Assembly (NCBI GenBank): GCA_947247005.1 | Contig: OX365950.1 | Span: forward strand, 51,622,761-51,686,760 | Direction of reading: 5' to 3' | Length of the DNA: 64,000 nt | Source: Spisula solida | Taxonomy: Eukaryota > Mollusca > Bivalvia > Venerida > Mactridae | Shown here: one piece after another, positions 36,201-49,000 of the stretch | Layout: each line of letters begins with the position of its first letter | Numbering within the stretch: position 1 is the stretch's first letter | Notes under the pieces: model-generated | What the model saw: only the letters and a program-made list of their open reading frames with translations | The model's database searches: none | Told to the model about the DNA's origin: nothing | Made by a program: the position numbers and the translations under genes

Positions 36201-36997
36201 CGTATATGTTTCTATTTTTATGAGTACACATTTTGTTGTGTAACGTAGTGCGTGCTTCTATCATGTATTGTTATTATACTTTCAGGTGCCTTCTTCATTC
36301 CCTATGTGACCTTCTTATGCCTTTGTGGTATACCATTGTTCTTTATGGAAACTGTTTATGGTCAGTTTTCAAGTCTAAGTCCCATTGCAATCTGGAACAT
36401 CTGTCCTATGTTCAAAGGTAAGACATTACTAGGGCGTTGGCCTTATTTACTGGTTAACTAATTATGCTTACTGAGTCTGGATATTTTGGCATCTTATTTA
36501 TAAAGGAGAAAAGCAGTTGCTGTGCTTAGTTCTCTTGTCTTATTAGGTTTTTGAACATTAACACGTTTTCTTGCAATTCTTTTGAAACGTCAAATACAAA
36601 TATGTTTAGTAACATGATCAGTCAAATCATTAGTGTATTTCTGCCATCTACCATAGTTAAAATATTAGAGTCTACTGAATAACAGTTGAACTTATTTATT
36701 GACTTAGGTGATTTACAAAAATATGACTGTAATCGTATCTTTGGCTTTATCCTCAATCATGATTGTAGTGTTTGCCAAAATCATGACAAACTTATCAGAG
36801 ATTATTGGCTCAGTGATTAATGAATGTCCTTGAACTCCATGTGACTTGCTTGTGTGGAATTGTACTATGCCTTTTGTATTTATAAACTGACTCGGGAATT
36901 AACATTTAATCGTTTATCATATGACGTAAATATTTATTTTTATAGTAATTTACTAATTATGTCATTTTTACATAATTTATAAAATGGACTCGCCTTC

Positions 36998-37042
<45 letters not shown>

Positions 37043-40000
37043 TATAAAACATCTTCGAATCACAAATAGACCGAGTTTTCCATTGTACAATGCATTCCAA
37101 ATTAATTTCTCAACAACAACCACACTAAAATATCCATTGCTTAAACTTTGAACTTCGTAAGCGTTTGTAAAGCCTAGCCGAGCATTGTCCGAAATCAAAG
37201 GTGTTACAAACAAGAGTGCACATGGAACATACCACATGAAGTCAACTTTCAAACCTTTCCACACAATTAAATACTCTTATACTCTTACTTTCAGGTGTCG
37301 GTATTGGCATGGTGATAGTGTCAGGTCTTGTATGTGTATATTACAACGTGATCGTTGCCTGGACAATCTACTATCTCTTCATGTCCTTCCGTGCTGTCTT
37401 ACCATGGAGCACGTGTGGTAACTGGTGGAACACTGACAACTGTGTTGATGTTGAGAAATCTGTGATTATGGCGGCAAATCAAAGTTTAGTAGCAAATGTG
37501 ACTGCCGTGCTTGACACAAACGGAACCAGTATTCTAGCCAATTCATCAGCCCTGTTGAACTACACAGTCATCGCAGCTAAATCGTTGAACGGAACGATAA
37601 TTAATTCAACTTTGGTAAAAGGAAGTCCTGTCTCATCTAGCGAGGAATTTTGGGAGTAAGTGATTATATTATTACGTGAAGCCTATGTCCCACTGCGGAA
37701 TTCCACCACGGCGATGTTCTCCCGATTTCTCATGACTTCCTCAAAGCTTCCCTTAGACCACGAGGAACCTGTTCCTGATATCCTAATTGCTCATTAATTT
37801 AAATCGGGATTGCATCGCCGAGGCAAAAAATGCTCAGTGGGACCTATGTTTTATACAGTAGCTATACTAGTTGTTCTAACTAATCCTAATCTCTTTAACC
37901 AAAATACGATTAAATTATTGTACTCGTAAGCTTACTGTCGTGACTTTATGTAGTGATCCTTAAAGCTTAAACAAATACAAAGCCAACGTTGGTTTTTCAA
38001 TTCAAACTAAACCAACTACAATGTGGAAACTTAATCTTTAATCTTTAAGATCACTACAGATCATTGAGGTTTTAAGGTTTTAAGTGTAGAACGAACACAA
38101 TTTAAAATATCGGTTAAGTATTGTGTGGATCAGGTTCAAGGGATTGTCGTAGCGTGTATCGCATGGCCTTGTAACCTGTTTGAAGCCATTCACTAATGTA
38201 TAAGATTTTGTCAATGAACAATTACAACATGTTTGAATGAACTGGTGGTGTAACGTCTCCGTTACGTCAATATGACCCCCTTGTATTACGTTTTCCGATC
38301 ACATATTCAGTGCGTCTTTTGTACTTTTATCAATGTTTGTTCTTGATCACATACGTAGCTAGTGTGTCTTTATTCGTTCCACCAATTTTACAAAGTTGGT
38401 GTCTTGTACCATTCTCCTTACAGGCATACACTTTATGCTTCTATACAATCGTCCGGAGAGTCGTACTTCTATTCTGTTACGTTCTTCAAAACAATCGTTA
38501 TCCGGCCACTTACAATGTCAAATTACTTGTGTGCTGTGCTCCATTGAAGCAACAAAGATGTCCTTACTGTTATGTTTCATGCCATGATGTGCTTTTAATC
38601 ATTTGTTCATTGTATTCTCAGAATTTATTACTGTCATGAATGAATGTAGTGTTAACTTTGTAAGTCCCAGAATCCTTATAAAACGTTCATTAACAACACG
38701 ATGTAATTGTGTATCAGGTTATCAAACGTACATTATTCATACGTGTTCATGTGTTATTATTGGTTTTATAACCCAGCATTGTTCCATTTAAACATTATGT
38801 GGAGTTATGAAGTGTGTTTAAAAATGTTTTATGGACTTGGCAATCATATAAATTACCATATTAAATCATAAACTGGCACTTGAATCGGTAGTTTTGATAA
38901 AATGTGATGGGAAGATTAAAGGGAAGTTAGGGAATTAACCCAGACTAAAGATGTGTTTGCAATCAATTTTGAAAATATGCTTAGAAATGATGTGTAGAGG
39001 GTAATACAGGTTGTATATTAGGCTCATTTGCACTATATATATCCGGTATAAAGATGACAGGGAAAAGTTGTTTTGGTATATATTTGTCAACTATAAGTTG
39101 TTTCTTGATTTCCATCTTTGACATTGTCATTGAATTCTCCTTCTGTTGTTTGATACTAGCTAGTGTCTATATTGTTTGCATTACTCATTTATTGATATTG
39201 TTATACCGATTCCTTTTAGTTTATTGTCGTTATTGACTATTTGTATTTGTCTTATCAATAATACATTAGATAATGGCCTCTTATGTAGTTAACTGGCCAT
39301 AATGTCTGGTATCTCTACTGTTCTGTAATCATCTTAGGGGATCGACACTTTAAACAATTAGCCATTATGTCTGGTATCTCTTCTGTTCTGTAGTTATCTA
39401 GATGATCAAGGCTTTAAAGACACATCCAGATTGATTGGTTTGCAATTAAGTTGGTAAAGTTTTTATACTGATTGGAGTCTGGGGTTTATGATGTCATCTG
39501 AAATGTACTTCATTATTTCATCTATTGGTTAATTGCATCAGTTGTCTGTTGTCATGTAATTAGGCTCCAGGGGGCTGTTTCATAGACATATCTTAGCAAA
39601 GATTCTACTTTTTCCGTTGCTTTTTTGAGCTAACTAAGACAGCTAATAGATTTAAGCAAAGTTATGTGAACTAGAATGTCATAAATAACTATGTTAAATT
39701 ACTAGTAACGAAAAAAAACATATGGGTTTATTTAGTATGCTCTATTCCATATATTGACAATTCCGATATTAACTGACAAGGTATGTCTATGCAACAGGCC
39801 CCAGTTGTCTTGTATGTTATGTTCTTATAATGCTGATGAATGCACAAAGTCATAGTGTAGTGAGGGATTGTGGGTCAATGACCTTTCACGTCTCGAGGAC
39901 TGCTGGTTAAGTTAGGGGATATTTCGATACAAACATCCTGTATGTCTAGTAGTACCTACATAATGTAATCTGTTTACTATTCTATAAGATGACGTCAGAG

Positions 40001-43000
40001 AAATATCTTGTTGACTTAGTACTTAAAATTAAAGTGGCTAATGACGTGGGTCATGGCAGTACAATAACGTATAGACGTTTTAGTAAACTTGGATTGCTAC
40101 TTTTTTGTTAGGTATTGAAATGGAACAAACCCGAAAAAGCTACTGTTTATATGATAAGAAAATTCGATTGCAGAGGCTATACTATATGTTATCTCTGTGT
40201 CATAGTTTCCCAACCCTCCAGTATGTAGGGCATATGATGGTGTCTTATTTCTAGACCCTCACATATTGTGGCGCAATGCATGTTTACTTTAAACCAGGTA
40301 AACAACTCAGATCTGCATAATTCAAGTCCTGAGTGTATGGAATAGGCAACCGGGCTCATTTAGTAATTCAAAACCAATGCATTTATGATGGTAAAGATTA
40401 GAATTGTCATAAAAACCTGAATGTCAATAACTTGAATGTAGAGGAATATGAAAAATTCTGACACCACAATTTCCATATTTCTTCAACTTGGCAAATCCCC
40501 TTTTAATTGCACTTATAAATATTATGATGTGAATTTAGAAGTGTTTTGTATTTGTTCTTCAGTTTAACGCCATTTAAGGTTATGCTAATGAACTTCCTTT
40601 ACTATCAAATGGGGAATACACTATGCTCCCCAGGCAGGTTTTGTTGCCCGAACATTTCTGTAGGATGATGCAATAGGTGGATATTTGTAAACTTTATCAT
40701 TTTTGGCTTTTGACTTATTTGAACAGATATTTTAATACATAGTATATAAGAATTGTAATATAAGTAGATATTTCAATACATAGTATATAAGAATTGTAAT
40801 ATAAGTAGATATTTTAATACATAGTATATAAGAATTGTAATATAAGTAGATATTTTAATGCACAGTATATAAGAATTGTAATATAAGTAGATATTTTAAT
40901 GCACAGTATATAAGAATTATAATATAAGTAGATATTTTAATACATAGTATATAAGAATTATAATATAAGTAGATATTTTAATGCATAGTATATAAGAATT
41001 ATAATATAAGTAGATATTTTAATGCATAGTATATAAGAATTATAAATATTATGATGTGAATTTAGAAGTGTTTTGTATTTGTTCTTCAGTTTAACGCCAT
41101 TTAAGGTTATGCTAATGAACTTCCTTTACTATCAAATGGGGAATACACTATGCTCCCCAGGCAGGTTTTGTTGCCCGAACATTTCTGTAGGATGATGCAA
41201 TAGGTGGATATTTGTAAACTTTATCATTTTTGGCTTTTGACTTATTTGAACAGATATTTTAATACATAGTATATAAGAATTGTAATATAAGTAGATATTT
41301 CAATACATAGTATATAAGAATTGTAATATAAGTAGATATTTTAATACATAGTATATAAGAATTGTAATATAAGTAGATATTTTAATGCACAGTCTATAAG
41401 AATTGTAATATAAGTAGATATTTTAATGCACAGTATATAAGAATTATAATATAAGTAGATATTTTAATACATAGTATATAAGAATTATAATATAAGTAGA
41501 TATTTTAATGCATAGTATATAAGAATTATAATATAAGTAGATATTTTAATGCATAGTATATAAGAATTATAATATAAGTAGATATTTTAATGCATAGTAT
41601 ATAAGAATTATAATATAAGTAGATATTTTAATGCATAGTATATAAGAGTTATAATATAAGTAGATATTTTAATGCATAGTATATAAGAATTATAATATAA
41701 GTAGATATTTTAATGCATAGTATATAAGAATTATAATATAAGTAGATATTTTAATGCATAGTATATAAGAATTATAATATAAGTAGATATTTTAATGCAT
41801 AGTATATAAGAATTATAATATAAGTGTATGTTATAAGCCCACTGTTCATACATACTATTATTATAAGCCATTGAAGCTAGAAACTTGGCTCCAGGTTTAT
41901 AAAAAAATGGCGAAGGCCTGGGACTGATTCATAAAGCTCATTTTCTGCACACACAAGTACAAATAAGGGAGAGGCATGAGTAAATGAAATAACTGCAAAA
42001 TATTTGCTTTGTAATTTAAGACATGTTTAAGATCGTACAATTCACCCACTTTGGTGGCTGTTGGGTAATTTCCATGTTGTATAGGCATCCATAAATCAAG
42101 GTCCCAAATTAAAAACAAGTATAGCATTACAAATCAAACAGACAGATTGTGTTTCGATGCAAAGTCTGATGTTATCTGCTTAATGTGGGCCATATGATAT
42201 TTAACCATTCGTTGTCATTAATATTGAACATGTTTAAGCAGTAAGTTTCCTAAGCTATTTTTATAACTAACCTTGACTACGAAAAAAACAAACATATTGA
42301 CAATTATATAGTTCTTTAGCAATTTATGCTGTTTACATATTAGCTGTGGACATTTTCTAAACATTAAATTTCTGTAAAAACTTTATTCAGTGGTGATTGG
42401 TTTGTTTAACATTTGTCTTTATGAAGAAAGAATTTCCCTGTGTGGGTAAATTGTTCCATTTTTGCATTCTTTTCCAAGTTTATACATATCAAGTTGGCCT
42501 AATCTATTGCGTACATCAGTAGAGGTCTACCCCCTCATAGCATGCTTGTTTATTGGTATATTTTAAATAGGTTGATAAATGATTGTTTACATTTGAGAAA
42601 ACTTGATAAAATATTTATACTCGCGTTTCTGCTGCAAAGAGTACAGAGTGTACAGTTTATGGTAAACACATCTTTTCTAGAACGTTTTTCAACAATATGG
42701 AATGCCCGCAATTTATGTAGTGTGTGTTCTTCAGAAAGTAGCTGAAAGCCGTAGTTGTTTTCTTGTTAACAATTTCAAAACCAGATGCCAAAAATTCAAA
42801 TGAAGCTTGTCATTCCAATTACTGTAAGCGGGATTGTGCTTGCTTTGTTGTTTGTCTGCCAGTATTGTTCACACAGTACCTCTGTCTCTGCTTGGCATTA
42901 TATCAGTATTGTTCACACAGTACCTCTGTGTCTGCTTGGAATTATATCAGTATTGTTCACACGGTACCTCTGTGTCTGCTTGGCTTTATATCAGTATTGT

Positions 43001-46000
43001 TCACACGGTACCTCTGTCTCTGCTTGGCATTATATCAGTATTGTTCACACAGTACCTCTGTGTCTGCTTGGAATTATATCAGTATTGTTCGCACGGTACC
43101 TCTGTCTCTGCTTGGCATCATATCAGTATTGTTCACACAGTACCTCTGTGTCAGCTTGGAATTATGTCAGTATTGTTCACACAGTACCTCTGTCTCTGCT
43201 GGGAATTATATCAGTATTGTTCACACGGTACCTCTGTGTCTGCTTGGAATTATATCATACCTAATTTGTCAACTTATTTAATAAAAGTGCTGGGGAACGT
43301 TAAATAAAACAGAAACCATGTGGTAGGATGCTTAGAATCTGAAACACCCACCACGCAGGTGTCGTTTTGTGCTGCTGAAGTACATCAATCAAGTTTGTTT
43401 AGAAGGCATTTAATACACTCACAGTTTTACATTTATAGAAAACCTGAGAGAAACATCCAGACTGTTATTTTGTCATGTGGCATGTCTCAAAGCCTTTCTC
43501 GTAGCTTTAAGGACTGTGTCACAAGCAATAAAGCGACACTAGATAGCTGTTTCTATGAACAATGCAGTAGGAAGAACTGTCTGAACATAACCTTTGACCT
43601 AATGTTGCAGGATATATTATGCAGTATACTAGTATAACTGTCACATGTAGGTGTACATAGTGGTTTTGAGTGCTATATAATACACGGTCTGCCACTTAGT
43701 GTCTGTGATATTCCAAAGTCACCAAAACAATTTGTCTGTAATGTTATAACCAATAAATCATATTGCTACAAATGTATTACTATATTACCACTCTTTTTTC
43801 TGATATAAATACTTCTCCACCTACAATAACATCCCCTAACCTGAATGTATATGTTTAGTTAGTTTAGAGCTCTCTAAAGGCAAACACCCAGGAGTCAGTG
43901 AACCTCTGAGAAATGTATGGCATTTGCGGTGTTCACACAAATAGAAAAACATTTACTTGTACAAATTATGTATTTCAGCTAAGAAATCTCAGCTTTGCAG
44001 CTAATATGATCCATTTTTCAGGCCTAGCTGTATGCTCTCAAAGATCAATAAACAAGAAATGTGATAATATGTTCAAGTTATGACTAACATCGCAATGATT
44101 CATAACTGAATGCTTCCGCAATAATTATGTTGCCTCGTGAATATGTTGCCGCCAGAGCCATCAATCTGCTGGCTGAGGTTTTCTTGAGATGATTATCCTC
44201 GTAGGAAGATAAGAATGTTGCCATCATGTTTGTCCAAGATGATGGTGTTACTTACATAGAGATTATGCATTTCAAAGCATTGACCATTCTGTATGATCTC
44301 TAGAGGCTGTATATACTGTAAAATCATTATTTTTCGAGGGAGTTTAATTTTCGTTGATTTCGATGTTTCACTCGACCACGAAATCTAATCCCCACGATTA
44401 TTCGACCTCTCAAATATCGAACGTGTGTTTATCCTTTCATGTTTTGTAATCCACGAATTTATGACCCCACGAAAATGCATTTTTATCAAAATCAACGAAA
44501 TTTAATACCCACGAAAATATGTGACTTTACAGTATCCATTGTCATTATGATTGCACACATTCCTTATTCCTCTCCTTATTTCGGGCATGTATGCTGTCTT
44601 TCAAAGGAATTCTTGCCTGTGATTTCATTTTAATTTTTGGTATCAACTTTATTCAGAATATTGATCCACCTGTAAACAATTCACTGCCTACACCCACTGA
44701 CCACACCCACTGACCACACACCCTCTTATGTTTGCTAGGCTTGTTAGTATTGTTCTATAAATAAAAATATGCCAAATATATACAATTACATGATAAATTC
44801 CTGCTTTAATACTATAATTGCACTATAAGTTCTTCTTTCTTTTTACCCTTTATTATAGATACGACCACTACAGTAGTGGGCAAAAAAAATCATTAATCTT
44901 AACAAAGCTACGTCATAGAGCTTAAGTTTTACAAAGCTTTGTCATCCTAGTATACAATACAATACAATACAATACAATACAATACAATACAATACAATAC
45001 AATATGTTTATTTCGGCATTAAACAAATACAGTTTTTAGCCACAAAATACATGTAATTTAGACAGGTGAGAGTAAGATAACGTTTTGGGTGAAAGAGTGA
45101 GAATGTCATACCAATGTCAAGTAAAACATATCGGATAAGAAACAATGGGAGACAATATTACTGGCCTCATGTTTCTATTGTTACCTCGGCTCAATGTTTT
45201 ATTGATTGGTTCCTCGTTAATAACAATCATGCTTAGTGGAAATTTACCAGAGCTGGTCACTAGTAACATGTTTATATTTTGAATAGTTTATGATGTTAAC
45301 TAACATATGGTTTAGATAGGTAATTATAATGAATAGCCTAGTGGTTGAGCGTTTGCTTTGAGCGTGGGATGTCTCGGGTTCGATCCCTGGTGCGTCATAC
45401 CAAAGACGAAAACAAATTGTACTAGAAATTCCCTTGATAGAAGCTCAGCATAAAAGGAAAACTGGCCTCAAAAAATTGATAAGTTACCTTCAACTTGTAT
45501 TTTGACACTGCTTCAAATAGCTGCGGTAATGCATAGGTAATTGGTTTGTTTACAAATACGTGATCACACACTAATGATGAAAAGGGTGTGGTGTAATATA
45601 CACCTGTATTTAGTTATGAAAAATTGGAAGTCGGTCAGAAAAAAGTTGTTTTGATTATGCTCCATGGCCTAGTATTTTTTTGTAAATTCTTATGAGTACA
45701 CACTTGATTACTCTAAACAGTGGATGAAACCAGGATATGGTATTGCATGTTTTTACTTACTGAAAGCGCCTGTTATACCAGTTACACAAAGCAGGCCCAA
45801 ATCAACATTTGTTCACAATAATTACCTGATATCTTTAACACATAAACATTGATTTGCCTTTAGCTAATTTGTGAAGTTCTAGTGTGTGTTGATGTTGGTT
45901 CAAAGGAAACATATACAGGTACTTTATCTGTACCGGTCTCAGGTGCCTGTTTTATGTACCGATCTCGTGTGTTGGTCTAATGCGCCGATCTCATGTGCCG

Positions 46001-49000
46001 ATCTCAGGTTTTGGTCTCATGCGCCGATCTCAGGTGCAAACTGCTTCTGTACATTACGTGAATGTTGGAGACTGTTGGACATGTCACACGTAAATGCACG
46101 TACAGCCTAACTAAATCTCAAAAAGGCATAACAATACAAGTTGAAACATTACACAGATATAGACATGCACATTTAAATCCAACAATCACACTGACAACTA
46201 CAACCACTCCATGATAAAACTGGATTAGTAATTTAATTTAGACATTTCTATACACACTTCTATATACATAGTATCATGAATTGTGTCTCCGTGGCTCAAT
46301 GGTTAGTGCGCTTGCTCTCTTATGTGGCGATCTGGGTTCAAATACACGGGTGGGGGGGCACTCAAATGCCTGTCATATTTCAGCAGAAAGCTGACTGGCA
46401 AATAAAAGCTATGCTCGTTTTCTTTTAAAAAAGATAAAGCATTTACAATATGGTATTATTTATTTTTTTCAGAAACCATGTTTTGCAGCTGACATCTGGT
46501 ATAGAAAACCTTGGAACAATCCGTTGGCAGCTTGTTATCACATTGGCCTTGGCTTGGATCTGTGTATTCTTCTGTTTATTTAAAGGTGTCGCTGTACTTG
46601 GAAAGGTATGTTTGTTTTATTATCTTGTTTTGCTATTTGCCTGTCTGACTAAAAAAATGACTACACGTACCCCAGCTGAAAAGGGTTCCAAGATTGACAG
46701 GTTTTGCATCCCGCGAAGTCTGAGGTATTTTTAACAATGGCACAGGGAAAACCAAATGAGAATGCACAAAGATATGACTGTCCCAGTCATAAAATAAAGT
46801 CATAAAGTCAGTGTAAAAAAAAACACTATGCAGAATCCTTTTGAATTTTACCAAGTGCATGAATAGATCTAAAACATTCCTCATGTTTTATTTCCATGGT
46901 GACATAATCTAGTCAATTTTTTATGAATTTTATTTTCATGCATCAAAGAAAAACTACAGTTTATTAAATCAGGGGCTCAGGTTATGAATAGAACTTAGTT
47001 AATATCATGGTTAAACTTCATTTAAATACACTTCAAGCGTTTAAATATCACTTGGGCATTTTGTTGTATGGAATATTTTGTAAAATGTCAAACACAGCAG
47101 GTGTTTAACCAATGAATGTCAGCTTGGTTGGTTGTTGTATTGGCAGCTGGATTAATGTTACCAAATATTTTGTTCAATGCAAGTACAGTTTCCATGTGTG
47201 ATATCATGCACTCCCCCAGGACTGCAATGTATATCAACAAATCACTGTATCACTTAATGGGAGACTATACAATTCAACTTGTATGACCTGTTGCAAGAAA
47301 AAGCATCTGTGATTTCTGGTCACTGTATGACTTATAGGCAAAGTTATGGTCATTTGAAGTTCCATAATCTGAATTTTAATAGTAAAACAATGTTTGAAAC
47401 CGAGTTAAGGCGTTGGGATGTGAGCTAATGGCACCCAAATCAGACTTGCGACACGTTATCGTGATTAAGCATTATGCCTCAGTAGAACCCTGTTCAGTAT
47501 AGCTACATATTACTGGTACTGCATTATGTTAATCAGACTATAAAAACACGATTATTATAACTTACGTCACCATGTGTCAATGATATTTTGTCACCGGATT
47601 GCTGCATTAATTTATTGCCGTCTGCTTCAAGGATAGAAGACTGTTGTTAGGTATACCAAGAAAATTGTGTATTGATTTTAGACTCAGAAATTTTCCATTG
47701 CCGTTTGTTTCTAGATTAATTTGCTTTCTGTTTGAACCCAATTTCTAGAGATCAAGCTTCCGAGATTCACGCTGTCTTGGCTTTGTCTTCATCTAATTCC
47801 CTGCTATGTAGACTGCTGTTTTGTTTGCATGTACATTTCAATTCAATAGAACGTAATCGGTAGCAATTTAATCTGCAATAAATGGCACTGCAGGTTCCTA
47901 ATTACACAGAATTTAATAGAATTTCTCGTAATACTGTCGTGATAAAGCAATTATGTGTGTATTATCTGATTATTTTCTGACAATAAAACAAATCACAAGA
48001 GTTTGTAGTATTGTGCTATGCAATGCCTTGCAGTGATTTCTGAGCCTTTGTTGTTTTTAAACCACATTCGGGAACAATCTTTTAAACCGTTTTTATTTGT
48101 TTTTTTCAGGTGATGCATTTCTGTGCTCCATTTCCTTACCTGGTTCTTTTGGTTCTTCTGATCCGTGGGGTTACATTAGATGGAGCAATTGAAGGAATCA
48201 AATTCTATATTATACCAAGATGGGAGAAATTAGCTACTTTCCAGGTGAGCAGAAGGAGGAATTAATAATAAATACTTTATTTACAGATGCAACACAGTTG
48301 GGCATGCCCATTATTCCCTGTGAGCCTCTCACAAATTTCAGGAATATATTCTAAGTAACTCTTATAAGCTCCACTCCATGACTCCGACACTCCACTCCAT
48401 GTTTTGTAATATGCAATATTGACTTAATTTTTTATGTCAAACAAGAAAACAGGATGGGGAATATAAAGCGCGGGCTGAACATGCAGATGTTACGTACATT
48501 ATTACCATTTTATGTAAATATTCATCTGATATTTTATACTGAGTTGCTTTCCTTTCACATAGTGAGCTATTCATACTTCTAATCAATGTGAATTGTAAGG
48601 GTGTGTGTAGTGTAAATGAAAGCACTGTGGGCAGCGTGATATCGAGTCTGCTGGCTGGTGGCCTTATGATGAAACAATCAGAGAGTCCTTGTATGTCTTA
48701 GATTATCTAGTGATTGAGAAAGCAATTAATCGTCCCCCCAACAAGAAAATTGAGGGCTTTATTGAGTTTGACACAATGTGTTTGTCTTGACAGATATGGA
48801 CAGATATGCATTTACCAAGTAGCTGTACTGGTTAAATCCCTGATTTACCCTTTAGTAGGCCTTCTTGTGTGAAAGATTTATAAGTTCATGTTATATAACC
48901 GTTCATGGATAGTTTTACCGTTTGTTACAGTGCCAATATTAATTCGTCTAGTCTGTCTATTTGCCAAAAGTATAAGGTTAACAAGCCAGAAGCATGCTGT

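Noticed and set aside
37309..37659. Independent 116-codon gene
   Set aside because: It is SLC6 exon 4 read past its donor; the stop arises from the intron's TAAG.
38310..38791. Cluster of overlapping 60-109-codon frames
   Set aside because: No domain, no splice context, inside an SLC6 intron.
42763..43307. Three overlapping 157-172-codon frames
   Set aside because: Product of a 44-bp repeat, open in all frames.
45331..45400. Functional tRNA gene
   Set aside because: Shares body sequence with a second locus; SINE head fits better.
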